Shown: piece after piece, positions 10,601 to 17,511 of the stretch
How positions within the stretch are numbered: position 1 is the first letter of the stretch
Layout of the letters: every line of letters begins with the position of its first letter
Source: Planctomycetaceae bacterium
GTDB lineage: Bacteria > Planctomycetota > Planctomycetia > Pirellulales > Pirellulaceae
Direction of reading: 5' to 3'
Assembly: GCA_002723275.1 (NCBI GenBank)
Contig: PBNZ01000002.1
Coordinates: 292,516-356,515, forward strand
DNA: 64,000 nucleotides
The notes under the pieces: model-generated
Database searches by the model: none
What the model was told of the DNA's origin: nothing
What the model saw: only the letters and a program-made list of their open reading frames with translations
Position numbers and translations under genes: made by a program

Positions 10601-11703
10601 CGACGCGTGGTAAGGCAAAGCCTCAATCCTGCACGGGCCTGGCGTTGGCGCCTGTTTTAGAGGCTGGTCCGACGGAGATCCGGCCAACTTATGATCCGGC
10701 TGAAGACCAAAAAGAAGTTGAGGGTGATCTTGAGATTACTGAGGTTGGTCAACAGGCGAAAATGCCCTGGCAGATTGACGGTCGTCGCTGGCACACCCTC
10801 GAACGCGTTGGCCGCAAGGGGGAACCCTGTCGATGGGATGGTCGCATCTTGGAGGAAGTGGTTGATCGTATTCAGAGTCTCGGCGATTTTGGAGAGACGA
10901 ACTGGGGTGCTCGCACAATCGTGGAAGTTGCGGGAAAGACGAAAAGTCACGGCTGGTTCTTGCACGCGATTACGGGTGAGGCCTGGTTGTTGAAGCTCAA
11001 ATTCCGAACTTCAAAAGGCACCTTTCGTCGAGACGACCTGATCAAACAACTGAATCTGAAAACGCTCAATCAAATGGATGAATTGCCGGTTTACGGCAAT
11101 CAACCGCGCGTGAAGTGCAAGTCGATTCGGGGCCCCTGGCAAGAAGTGGAGATACGAGCTTACTCGTATGACGAAATCGATCAGCCCGCTTTCTGGGAAT
11201 TTCTGGAGGCGGCGGTTCGTGGTTTCGAAAAGCTTACGACACGGGCCGCTGAAAACCCGGAAGATCTGATGCCTTGGAAAAAGCTTGGCCGCAAGTGGCA
11301 TTTCGCGCGGCGTGGATTTCCACCGGGGAAAAAAGTGAAATGGCAAACGAGTCTGCTCGAAGATCTATGCGAACTACTGATCGAAGTAGCTGGTGAAGAG
11401 AGTCAATTCCTTTGGAACAATCAACAACTGGTGCATCTATATGTTCCCGGACAACGTCAACCTTGGGCGACCCTCCACACTAAACGACTGGCGTCACTTG
11501 ACCTGTCGCTGACGGGGCCGAAGAGCCAATTTGGTTTGGGACGAATCACTCAATTCGGCTTCGAACGCGAAATCGACGGTGAAGCTAAGGATGTTGATGT
11601 CGTCAAAATAAAATTCAATAAGAACAATCAGATTCAAGATGACGAACTGAATGCATTTCTACGTGAGCACTTTGATGCAGTAAGATCTTTGTTGGCTCAA
11701 TAG
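4615..11703 (+). CDS. uvrA: Double-length UvrA: two complete excinuclease A subunits fused in one chain, with a duplicated C-terminal tail
   Basis: UvrA is the damage-sensing ATPase of nucleotide excision repair; it normally has about 950 residues with two ABC domains and works as a dimer. This chain has 2362 residues and four ABC modules. Walker A motifs (G-V/P-S-G-S-G-K-S-S) lie at about residues 33, 713, 1067 and 1701. Each module has an intact LSGGE-type signature and a Walker B ending in LDEP. Each UvrA copy carries the CxxC zinc modules, including the C-terminal one (C-x2-C, 19-20 residues, C-x2-C) needed for damage recognition. A Lys-rich linker around 1023-1037 joins the copies. After about residue 1975 comes an unrelated tail with two similar units that start with Met-Pro-Trp at 2050 and 2219. 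The reading frame is unbroken and no domain is degenerate. The gene is followed after 15 bases by a CBM9-like gene on the same strand. Confidence 0.95.
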   Translation: MPNSDIVIKGAREHNLREVDLILPRNKLICLTGVSGSGKSSLAFDTLYAEGQRRYVESLSSFARQFLGQMPKPDVDYIGGLSPSISISQKSAGTNPRSTVGTITEIYDYLRVLYARVGDGHCPTCSRPVTAQSREQILAHIMTLPEGARIYLLAPVIRGQKGEYRDLFEDYLKQGFVRARVDGEIVSLSEDQQLDRQMRHDIEIVIDRLTIGKAARTRLAEAVEVALRIGKGTLIVAQPDATDESSRPRARRKTTTRQKRNRPGDLVMSISYACTECGVSFEAPSPQLFSFNSPQGMCLQCDGLGEFYSFDVDLLIPDPSLSFKQGCLEILGPWKDLGRWRRHIYQGVADSFERVNDMEAGVMLETPWQDLDEMQQEAWLWGTDELHITFTWRGGKSPMKYGGNFEGIIPDLLSKYRNSKSRMQLRQLERYMSTVECPDCKGERLNAQACSVTVSSTHSDFSDRPARSLPEVCRLSVVEAIDFFAELELDPTRTLVATEVLKEIRGRLGFLNNVGLDYLSLDRSAPTLSGGESQRIRLAGQIGCGLVGVLYILDEPSIGLHPRDNDRLIETLGRLRDLGNTVVVVEHDEDTMRASDHIIDFGPGPGVRGGYVVAEGDVQQLVRNIDSVTGQYLSGKREIAVPNSRRLSAGLKPPKPEIEEEEEKPKKVRRGLGAAPEKTNPGEFWLNIAGARHNNLKNIDFAFPLGSFVCVTGVSGSGKSSLVNDILVEALRRDLNGGDGDPGDHDAIVGIKHLDKMIAIDQSPIGRTPRSNPGTYIKLFDDIRNLYTQLPESKQRGYKPGRFSFNVDGGRCTACEGNGSTKLEMDFLADVWVTCPVCQGHRFNRETLSVKFKGHSIADVLEMDVQQALELFDSIPKIRHKLQTLQDVGLDYLKIGQPSPTLSGGEAQRIKLARELVKKSTGSTLYLLDEPTTGLHFADIQMLLEVLHGFVSAGNTVIVVEHNLDVIKTADWIVDLGPEGGAGGGTIVVQGTPEEVAKSKRSPTGVALHRAMNGKNGNGQKAGKKKTARPSKKINQAKYIEVGGAHQHNLKHVDVKLPRDEMSVFCGPSGSGKSSLAMDTIYAEGQRRYVESLSSYARQFVSQMQKPQLEHIEGLSPAIAIEQQNLGNTPRSTVGTSTEIYDYLRILMARLGTPHCPACNIPVGTQTPDEIVDKVMSEREGTRLYLMAPTGVEVGQKYETLWEELRSHGYLRVRIDGVTHSLDDPPTIDRRKKHDVAVVIDRIIVRKASRSRIAESIEAALSIGQGELQVAYPDEKIPENRWRVRSHSQHRVCEECDRSFEALTPHSFSFNSHLGWCDVCEGIGTQVGANPASLIRNRQLTLAEGAIHIWPDVSQPVSKWMLKAISEGTGVPLDVPFDELDARQRRVIMHGAGDTWFSVFRNGRRTKTGRPIFQFQFKGLYPALEEAAKLSPALRSQLEHLVDEVECSACGGSRLREDAAAVRFRGRGIDQLCRQPLGQLQETIEKWKLSSSERKIVGEVIREITGRVEFLNDVGLQYLTLGRPAMTLSGGEAQRIRLASQLGSGLCGVLYVLDEPTIGLHPRDNNRLLKALHRLRDLGNTLVLVEHDREVIEGSDTIVDFGPAAGKHGGEVVAQGKPATVVKRRASVTGPYLSGKAAIPVPSNRRLPTAVANQLSNTTRKGRSTKASETIDLLTVVGSRHNNLRGDDVSIPLGTLTAITGVSGSGKSSLVNDILYNSLARTLHRASVIPGAHERIDGVEHINKVVRVDQQPLGNSPTSNPATYTGVFELIRMLFSQLPEAKVRGYTQRRFSFNVPGGRCDECEGNGQLCIEMHFLPDVWVECDTCRGQRYNPETLEVKFRGHSIADVLELTCAEALQLFANIPKIRRVLQTLCDVGLDYLTLGQAAPTLSGGEAQRVKLAAELSRPDTGRTLYLLDEPTTGLHFTDLEKLLAVLNRLVDLGNTVVVIEHNVDVIKTADWVIDMGPEAGEYGGELVAAGTPEQIVDYAKAIEKKSSTRGKAKPQSCTGLALAPVLEAGPTEIRPTYDPAEDQKEVEGDLEITEVGQQAKMPWQIDGRRWHTLERVGRKGEPCRWDGRILEEVVDRIQSLGDFGETNWGARTIVEVAGKTKSHGWFLHAITGEAWLLKLKFRTSKGTFRRDDLIKQLNLKTLNQMDELPVYGNQPRVKCKSIRGPWQEVEIRAYSYDEIDQPAFWEFLEAAVRGFEKLTTRAAENPEDLMPWKKLGRKWHFARRGFPPGKKVKWQTSLLEDLCELLIEVAGEESQFLWNNQQLVHLYVPGQRQPWATLHTKRLASLDLSLTGPKSQFGLGRITQFGFEREIDGEAKDVDVVKIKFNKNNQIQDDELNAFLREHFDAVRSLLAQ

Positions 11704-11718
11704 TGAAGGCGTCGACCG

Positions 11719-12381
11719 ATGGTTGAAAACACGTTAATTCCTCCCACCTTTCTCTTTCGTATTGCGAATCCGCTGCTGTACACGAAACAGCGTTGGAAAA
11801 AACAGGGATTGGAACTCGATCCGAAATATGTGCTTCCGAGTTATCACGCCGAACTCAATGGAGGACCGCGTTTTGCGGATCTTCGAGTCGGTTGGAATGA
11901 GGATGGCATCGCCATCAATCTACGGGTGGCGGGGAAGAAGCAGGCACCCTGGTGTCGAGAATCTCGGATCGACGATAGTGACGGACTTTCTCTCTTCATC
12001 GATACACGTAACACTCGGAACATCCATCGCGCAGGCCGTTTCTGCCATCGCTTCGTATTCTGTCCGCAGGGGTCCGGTAGGCTGATGGATGAGCCAACCG
12101 CGCAATTGGTTGAGATCCATCGTGCGCGAGAAAACCCCAAGCCGGCTCCCGAGGGTTCGTTAAAGATTCGCAGTGAAAAAAGGATCGATGGCTACATCGT
12201 GCATGCATTTATCGAAGCGAACGCGATCACGGGATGGGAGCCCGACGATCAATTGCAATTGGGATTCTCCTATGCGGTCGTTGATCGGGAGCTCGGCTGG
12301 CAGACCTTTAGTCTGGGTCCTGAGTTTCCCTATGCCTCGGATCCCAGCCTCTGGGGATCACTTGAGCTTCTTACGGACTAA
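11719..12381 (+). CDS. CBM9/DOMON-like beta-sandwich protein, 220 aa
   Basis: The sequence has the pattern of the carbohydrate-binding module family 9-like fold: an early strand with Ala-Asp-Leu-Arg-Val-Gly-Trp, a Asp-Asp-Ser-Asp-Gly-Leu-Ser-Leu-Phe-Ile-Asp-Thr-Arg segment about residue 87, and a late Gly-Phe-Ser-Tyr-Ala-Val-Val-Asp strand. Such domains usually bind sugars or haem-like ligands in extracellular proteins, but no signal peptide is visible here. The gene starts 15 bases after the stop of the fused uvrA and is very likely co-transcribed with it, an unexpected partner for a repair protein. Its last codons overlap the end of the convergent larA-like gene by 4 bases. Fold assignment is moderate; ligand and role unknown. 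Confidence 0.6.
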   Translation: MVENTLIPPTFLFRIANPLLYTKQRWKKQGLELDPKYVLPSYHAELNGGPRFADLRVGWNEDGIAINLRVAGKKQAPWCRESRIDDSDGLSLFIDTRNTRNIHRAGRFCHRFVFCPQGSGRLMDEPTAQLVEIHRARENPKPAPEGSLKIRSEKRIDGYIVHAFIEANAITGWEPDDQLQLGFSYAVVDRELGWQTFSLGPEFPYASDPSLWGSLELLTD

Positions 12382-13655
12382 TTGGTTGCGACTCCCGCAA
12401 GCACGTAAGGGCCCTTGGGAATCACCGCTACCGATGCGTCGGCACCGTGCTGTTCCAATGCGTTTGTGAGTGCAGATTCGACCGAGTTCGCACTACGGAC
12501 AAAGAGTCGATCGATCGTGTCGGCTGGCAATCCATCGGTAACAACTTGCACGTCGGCTTTGCGGCAAACCTGTCCCATCTTTTGTAACTGCCACTGATCG
12601 ATGGAAAAGAAGTCGGGATCGGATAACCGTCCCATGAAGTCTTCCAGGCTGGCATGTGTCTTAAACAGGTTCTGGAACTCTTCACTTCCAATTCCTTCGG
12701 ACATGCTGCCTGCAAGAATGATGGTGCCGCCTTCTTTGACGATTGGCATCGCAGCCGTCATGCCCTTCACGCATTGGTAAAAGGTTGTGTCCAGGGGGTA
12801 ACCGGCAGCGCTGGTGACAACGATGTCGACGGGTTTTGGAACTGTTGCAGAGACAACCTCTCGCACAAAGTTCACACCTTCATCAAAGGCCGCTTGCAGT
12901 TCTCCAGCAACAAGACATAGGGGGCGTCGCTGAGCGTCAATCACCGCGTTGACGATGAAGTCGCATCCGACATGCCTGGCAATCCAGCTGTTTTCTTCAT
13001 GAACTGGGTTGCCAGTGAGGATGCCGCAATCTGCGTTCGGATGACTGAGAAACTCAGGTCCATGCCAGACCTTGATCGTGTCGATACCGGCCAGCCCCGG
13101 GCAGATGACCTTGCGACCTCCTGAAAACCCCGCCATCAAATGAGGTTCAATGAGGCCCGTGGATATTTTCAGATCCGCTTCGACATATCGGGTGTCGATC
13201 CAAATCGGAACACCGCGAGGACTTTCGCCGAGATAGGTGTGCTCGGCCTGTATCTGACCAGCATGGTTTTCAATACGATATCGGTCGACGATTTCTTCGC
13301 CCACCATTTCGATCAGCTCTTCCCGGTCGTTCGGACGATGCAATCCCGTAGCGACCAGAATAAGAATATCCTCTCGAGCGATTCCAGCCCGTTCGAGTCG
13401 GCCAAGCAACGCATGTAAGATCAAGCGGTTGGGCACCGGTCGTGTGATGTCGCAAATCGCGATGCAGACGGTTTGACGACCTCGGGCCAATTTTTCCAAG
13501 CTGTCGCAACCAGTTGGTCGATCAAGAATGCGATCAAGAACCGCTTGCGGATCCTCGATTGGATCCGCATGGCGGTAAGCCAGTATTTTCGCGTCACAGT
13601 CTTCTGGTAACTGGACCGGAAGACCAGAACGTCCGTAATCTAGTTGTACACGCAT
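12378..13655 (-). CDS. larA: LarA-family nickel-pincer racemase (DUF2088), 425 aa
   Basis: LarA interconverts the enantiomers of lactate (or related 2-hydroxyacids) using a nickel-pincer nucleotide cofactor tethered to a lysine. Visible features match the family: Ala-Thr-Gly-Leu-His-Arg-Pro near residue 105 (catalytic His), Glu-Pro-His-Leu-Met-Ala-Gly near 171, Ser-Gly-Gly-Arg-Lys-Val near 182 (the cofactor-bearing Lys), and a Trp-His-Gly-Pro-Glu-Phe-Leu-Ser-His segment after it. The length matches the family. An in-frame TTG upstream would add 27 residues; the ATG at 13655, in front of Arg-Val-Gln-Leu-Asp-Tyr-Gly, is the family-like start. No cofactor-synthesis genes (larB, larC, larE) occur in the window, so the substrate cannot be inferred from context. 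It could act on a hydroxyacid other than lactate. Confidence 0.8.
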   Translation of the reverse strand: MRVQLDYGRSGLPVQLPEDCDAKILAYRHADPIEDPQAVLDRILDRPTGCDSLEKLARGRQTVCIAICDITRPVPNRLILHALLGRLERAGIAREDILILVATGLHRPNDREELIEMVGEEIVDRYRIENHAGQIQAEHTYLGESPRGVPIWIDTRYVEADLKISTGLIEPHLMAGFSGGRKVICPGLAGIDTIKVWHGPEFLSHPNADCGILTGNPVHEENSWIARHVGCDFIVNAVIDAQRRPLCLVAGELQAAFDEGVNFVREVVSATVPKPVDIVVTSAAGYPLDTTFYQCVKGMTAAMPIVKEGGTIILAGSMSEGIGSEEFQNLFKTHASLEDFMGRLSDPDFFSIDQWQLQKMGQVCRKADVQVVTDGLPADTIDRLFVRSANSVESALTNALEQHGADASVAVIPKGPYVLAGVATN

Positions 13656-13770
13656 GGTAGTACAACGCTCGTCGGCGAGCTTTGGAGCTGAAGAAAAGGA
13701 AAGGCGCGAATGCCAATGCATTCGCGTTAAGTTCACTTAGAGGCAGATGATCAAATCCGAAGTCATCCAA

Positions 13771-14004
13771 TCAGGACGTCGATTCTTCGGTTGTAGCTTC
13801 ATCAGTATCCTCTTCCTCTTTCTTGACCTTCTTCTTCTTCTTCAACGCGACTTTCTGGACACGGACCTTTGGAAGTCCGAGAACCCCATCGCCTTCGTTC
13901 CAACGCTCGTTCTCTTCGAGCTTTGCGATTCGTTCGACTCGCGTCAGCACGTTGCGGTTACCCATACCGCCCCGCCGAACCTTGAGGCTTTTGTCGATGG
14001 TCAT
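13771..14004 (-). CDS. Small basic protein of the PVC group (TIGR04137 type), 77 aa
   Basis: The N-terminal half (Met-Thr-Ile-Asp-Lys-Ser-Leu-Lys-Val-Arg-Arg-Gly-Gly, then a Leu-Thr-Arg-x-Glu-Arg-Ile motif) and the central Gly-Leu-Pro-Lys-Val-Arg-Val segment match the small basic protein family known from Planctomycetes, Verrucomicrobia and Chlamydiae. The C-terminal third is a run of about ten lysines interrupted by Val and Leu, ending in an acidic Glu-Asp-Thr tail. The function is not established; a ribosome- or RNA-associated role has been suspected because of the charge, which is inference. It lies between the kinase gene and the larA-like gene on the same strand, with 239 and 115 bases of non-coding DNA on either side, so it probably has its own promoter. 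Confidence 0.88.
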   Translation of the reverse strand: MTIDKSLKVRRGGMGNRNVLTRVERIAKLEENERWNEGDGVLGLPKVRVQKVALKKKKKVKKEEEDTDEATTEESTS

Positions 14005-14243
14005 CTAAGATTCTCCAACTATGACTCGTGGGCCGAACCGTACTGGCTCGCCCCGCCCATTGTTTTGGCAATTTGGGAAGCCCCTCAGTATAGAAAATAT
14101 GTCGAAGGTCATCAATCCGAGGCGATCGGGGAGAAAAGCCGGAAAAATCGCCACTTCCTCCCCAGCTTCATGGCGAAACTGGCCTTCCAAGTCTGTCCTC
14201 GCCCATGAGGAGGTTGTTCACAAAGAGCATCTGGAATCGGATC

Positions 14244-15125
14244 TCAACCGCCTTTTCCTTCGGCGGAGGTGACGGCTTGCAAGACCCGCAGGAATTCATC
14301 CACGCTCTGGGGGCGGTCGCCGGGCTGGACGGAGATAGATTTCATGATTATCTCAGCCAACTTCGGATCCAACTTGGGGCAAACCTCAAGCAGATGAACA
14401 GGTTGCTTGGTGTCGTGCAGCATTGCCGCTTTGCCCGTCACATCTTGAGATGGCCAAGGTAGATCCAGGGCACAAAGCTGGTAAATCGTGACGCCGAGAG
14501 AAAAGAGATCGACCCGTTGATCGGTCATGCGGCGGCGAACGACTTCAGGTGCCATGTAATTGGGCGTCCCAGTGCGATTGCCAGGCTGCATGAACTCCTT
14601 GGTGGCCGGGACGGTCAGTCCGAAGTCGATGAGTTTCAGCTGTTTAGCATCTTCGGAACAGATGAAATTCCTGGGGCAAATGTCACGATGAATGAAACCC
14701 TGTTTGTGGACTTCGCCCAAAGCGGTAACCATTTGTCGAATTAATGACAGTCGGTTGCCATCAAGGAGAGGGCTTCGGTCCTTAATCAGGATGTTCAATC
14801 CAGGACCGTCAAGATATTCCATCATCAGATAGTGTTCGCCATTGTTGGTAACACCATAGCTGAGCGTTTTGACAATTTGCGGGTGATCGAACTGAACCGC
14901 GATTTCGCCTTCAGAAGGCTTTTCTAGACCTTTGAAACGTGACTCGAAGAATTCTGTCTTCGTTGGATCGAGTACCTTGAGTCCGACGATCTCCCCGGTC
15001 TTCTTATCCTTGGCCATATAGAAGGCAGACATCGTGCCGGAGACAGCCTCGCGAAGAAGCTCATAACGGTTCTCAATACTGAGCTTGCCTTCAAGTAGCG
15101 ATTTGAATTGATCAAGCAAACCCAT
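14244..15125 (-). CDS. Hanks-type Ser/Thr protein kinase with Cys in place of the catalytic-loop Lys, 293 aa
   Basis: The whole protein is a single kinase domain with no membrane segment, so it is cytoplasmic. Visible motifs are the ATP-anchoring Lys in Gly-Leu-Lys-Val (about residue 50), an His-Arg-Asp catalytic loop near 145, Asp-Phe-Gly near 166, and Met-Ala-Pro-Glu closing the activation segment. The catalytic loop reads His-Arg-Asp-Ile-Cys-Pro-Arg-Asn; most Ser/Thr kinases have Lys where this has Cys. The glycine-rich loop is also weak (Ala-Val-Ser-Gly-Thr-Met-Ser). Activity may therefore be altered, although the catalytic Asp and the DFG Asp are kept. It follows accD on the same strand after 100 bases. 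Substrate unknown. Confidence 0.85.
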   Translation of the reverse strand: MGLLDQFKSLLEGKLSIENRYELLREAVSGTMSAFYMAKDKKTGEIVGLKVLDPTKTEFFESRFKGLEKPSEGEIAVQFDHPQIVKTLSYGVTNNGEHYLMMEYLDGPGLNILIKDRSPLLDGNRLSLIRQMVTALGEVHKQGFIHRDICPRNFICSEDAKQLKLIDFGLTVPATKEFMQPGNRTGTPNYMAPEVVRRRMTDQRVDLFSLGVTIYQLCALDLPWPSQDVTGKAAMLHDTKQPVHLLEVCPKLDPKLAEIIMKSISVQPGDRPQSVDEFLRVLQAVTSAEGKGG

Positions 15126-15225
15126 AGCGAAAGTTGCCTCAAAGAATCTGATCCGTTCCTTAACCTCGTGTGCCTTTAATCTAAATTAACATCGAGAGCG
15201 GGCACGAGGAGAGGCTTTTTCGGCC

Positions 15226-16065
15226 TTATTTTCCGCAATAGTCAATCACTCGGGCGATTTCACTTTTCAGTCGATCGCGAGCCACGATTCTGTCAACAAA
15301 ACCATGCTGTAATAAAAACTCGCTCGTCTGAAAACCTTCTGGTAACTCGATGCGAATCGTCGCCTTGATTGTGCGAGGTCCTGCAAAACCGATCAACGCT
15401 TCGGGTTCCGCGAAGATCACGTCGCCTAGCGAAGCAAAACTTGCTGCGACGCCACCCATAGTCGGGTTGGTGAGTACGGAGATAAAGAGTCCACCTGCTT
15501 CGTCGTGACGCGCGAGAGCGGCTGACACCTTCGCCATTTGCATCAAAGAATGGATGCCCTCGTGCATTCGAGCACCACCACCCGATCCGCTGACGATAAT
15601 CAACGGTAAATGCTGTTCGGTTGCACGTTCGGTAAGACGAGCTAACCGTTCGCCGACCACCGATCCCATGCTGCCCATGATAAAGGCAGAGTCGGTCACG
15701 CCGAAAGCGACACGACGGGCACGGATCATTCCTGTTCCAGTAATTGCAGCGTCACGTAAACCTGTTCGCTTTTGCTCGGATACCAATCGATCTCGATAAG
15801 ATTTCTTGTCCTGAAACTCAAGCGGATCGTCGGGAAGTAGATCAGCATCCCATTCTTCAAACGTGCCTTCGTCCAGAACATGTCGGATTCTCTCGGAAGC
15901 TGAAACATAGAAGTGATAGCCGCATTCGGGACAAACCCCGAGTCGTTTCTCAGCCTCACGACGAAAAATGGCGGCGTGACAACCTGGGCATCGTTGCCAC
16001 AGACCTTCCGGCACTCCGCGTTTTTGTCGCTTCATAGGACGATTCGATGTGAGATTAGTAGCCAT
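15226..16065 (-). CDS. accD: Acetyl-CoA carboxylase carboxyltransferase subunit beta, 279 aa
   Basis: AccD with AccA transfers the carboxyl group from carboxybiotin to acetyl-CoA, giving malonyl-CoA for fatty acid synthesis. The N-terminal zinc ribbon is present (Cys-Pro-Gly-Cys and, about 20 residues on, Cys-Pro-Glu-Cys), as are the family blocks [26 protein letters not shown] and Gly-Phe-Ala-Gly-Pro-Arg. The length is normal. The ATG at 16065 is chosen over one 13 codons upstream because the short N-terminal leader before the zinc ribbon is typical. It lies 155 bases downstream of the phosphatase-fold gene on the same strand. Confidence 0.95.
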   Translation of the reverse strand: MATNLTSNRPMKRQKRGVPEGLWQRCPGCHAAIFRREAEKRLGVCPECGYHFYVSASERIRHVLDEGTFEEWDADLLPDDPLEFQDKKSYRDRLVSEQKRTGLRDAAITGTGMIRARRVAFGVTDSAFIMGSMGSVVGERLARLTERATEQHLPLIIVSGSGGGARMHEGIHSLMQMAKVSAALARHDEAGGLFISVLTNPTMGGVAASFASLGDVIFAEPEALIGFAGPRTIKATIRIELPEGFQTSEFLLQHGFVDRIVARDRLKSEIARVIDYCGK

Positions 16066-16220
16066 GTCGCATCTGTTGGCGGGTTGGCGGACAGCGCTTT
16101 CCAATTTCTATTTGAACGTTGGTCGATTATCGCCGGAAAACCACCATTGAGGCAAGGCGTAACCGAGGTTTGATGGGGCCCTGTTTGAATTCGGTAACAC
16201 TTAAAGACGCACTAGCACTG

Positions 16221-16805
16221 CTAGGACGACGATGCCAGCACGCTGTCAGGGGTCACGTCGATCATGACCCAGCTGCCGCATTCGGTTTCGGCTTGCCACA
16301 GGTCTCCCAGATCCGAGTTGTCCAAGGTGCTGCGAACAATGCTCCACAGCGGTCCGGGAATCACCATGCCGATTGTTCCGGTTTTGTGCTTCTTCAATAT
16401 TTTTTCTAGTGCCGTTTGGACTCGCTGCCGAGCGGAACTGAGCGTCTCGCCCTCCGGAGGACAGACCGTATCCGGCTGCTCCTGCCACTGCTTGTAAACT
16501 TTTCGTTGCGTCGACTTTACTTCATCAATCAGTTTGCCTTGCCACAGGCCATGATCGAGATTCTGTAACCGATTAACGCTTTTTGATTTAACGCCGAGCG
16601 AATTTGCCAGAACTGCTGTCGTTTCTGCGGCAGCCTGACACGGTGATGAATAGACGATTTCGATGTCGAGCTCCGACAGCTCGTCGGCCGCTTGAGCGGT
16701 CTGGTTGTTTCCGAAGTCATTCAACGGAATGTCCAGAGTGCCCTTGATACGGCCCTGCTCGTCATAGTCGGTGGTGCCGGGTCGAATGAGTACTACACGA
16801 ACCAT
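16221..16805 (-). CDS. Histidine-phosphatase-fold protein lacking both catalytic histidines, 194 aa
   Basis: The protein has the overall pattern of the phosphoglycerate mutase / histidine phosphatase superfamily: an N-terminal Val-Leu-Ile-Arg-x-Gly segment, Arg-Ile-x-Gly-x-Leu-Asp-x-Pro-Leu, Tyr-Ser-Ser-Pro, Leu-Gln-Asn-Leu-Asp-x-Gly-x-Trp-Gln-Gly, and Pro-Pro-x-Gly-Glu-Thr. The Arg-His-Gly signature that carries the phosphate-accepting His reads Arg-Pro-Gly (Pro9), and the second catalytic His (normally in a Ser-His-Gly loop) reads Ile-Pro-Gly (Pro150). With neither histidine the usual chemistry is not possible, so a binding or regulatory role is likely. The ATG at 16805 overlaps the last codons of no gene but follows the rpe stop region closely (17 bases), so the pair is probably one transcript. 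An upstream start overlapping rpe is rejected. Confidence 0.8.
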   Translation of the reverse strand: MVRVVLIRPGTTDYDEQGRIKGTLDIPLNDFGNNQTAQAADELSELDIEIVYSSPCQAAAETTAVLANSLGVKSKSVNRLQNLDHGLWQGKLIDEVKSTQRKVYKQWQEQPDTVCPPEGETLSSARQRVQTALEKILKKHKTGTIGMVIPGPLWSIVRSTLDNSDLGDLWQAETECGSWVMIDVTPDSVLASSS

Positions 16806-16821
16806 CAGTGATGGGTCTCCA

Positions 16822-17511
16822 CTATTGCGCCTGGGCCAAGGTTTCCAGGTCGCGAACGGATGTACCGTAATTAGGATGGCGAAAAATGGCGGAACCGACC
16901 ACCAATAAATCCGCACCTGCCTCGGCGCAGGAACCAATCGTTGCGGAATTGACGCCTCCGTCAATCTCCAAAATTAAGTCGTCCCGACTCTGTTTCTTAA
17001 GTTCCTTCAGTTTTTGCAAGGCGATCGGGTTAAATTGCTGACCGCCGAATCCTGCATTGACGCTCATGACGAGTACCAAATCGCAGAGCTCAAGATGAGG
17101 CGTAATCTTCGACAATGGTGTGTCGGGATTGAGTGCCAATCCCCCGCAGGCGCCAAGTTCTCGGATCTGAGCTAAATCGCGAGCGGCGTCATCGGTTGCC
17201 TCAATATGAATCGTGATGATATCGGCGCCACTTTCAACGAATGCCTTGAGATAATGACATGGCTCCTCGATCATCAAATGTACGTCCAGCGGTAGGTCGG
17301 TGAGTCGCCGACAGGCTTCGACGATCGGCATCCCATAGCTCAAATTGGGAACGAATCGACCATCCATCACATCAAGGTGCAAACCCGCGACCTCAGCCGC
17401 CTCTAATTGCGCTACTTCCCGTTCAAGATTGCCAAAGTCGCACATCAACAGTGAAGGCAACACTGCAGGAGCAGCATCGCGTAATCGTTCAAGTTGTGGT
17501 CGACGTGACAT
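16822..17511 (-). CDS. rpe: Ribulose-phosphate 3-epimerase, 229 aa
   Basis: This enzyme interconverts ribulose 5-phosphate and xylulose 5-phosphate in the pentose phosphate pathway. The TIM-barrel family motifs are all present: Pro-Ser-Leu-Leu-Met-Cys-Asp near the N-terminus, His-Leu-Asp-Val-Met-Asp-Gly-Arg-Phe-Val-Pro-Asn (metal-binding His and Asp), Leu-Asp-Val-His-Leu-Met-Ile, Met-Ser-Val-Asn-Ala-Gly-Phe-Gly-Gly-Gln, and Glu-Ile-Asp-Gly-Gly-Val near the end, followed by the phosphate-binding Val-Gly-Ser-Ala-Ile-Phe. Length is normal. It heads a short minus-strand set with the phosphatase-fold gene and perhaps accD. Confidence 0.95.
   Translation of the reverse strand: MSRRPQLERLRDAAPAVLPSLLMCDFGNLEREVAQLEAAEVAGLHLDVMDGRFVPNLSYGMPIVEACRRLTDLPLDVHLMIEEPCHYLKAFVESGADIITIHIEATDDAARDLAQIRELGACGGLALNPDTPLSKITPHLELCDLVLVMSVNAGFGGQQFNPIALQKLKELKKQSRDDLILEIDGGVNSATIGSCAEAGADLLVVGSAIFRHPNYGTSVRDLETLAQAQ

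Noticed and set aside
13747..14208. Plus-strand frame of 153 residues opposite the small basic protein
   Set aside because: The minus-strand product matches a known family; the plus frame is an antisense shadow with Phe/Leu runs opposite the Lys codons.
15164..15209. Inverted repeat (CCTCGTGTGCC and GGCACGAGG) between the kinase and accD
   Set aside because: The arms are separated by 26 bases and there is no T-run; more likely chance than a terminator.
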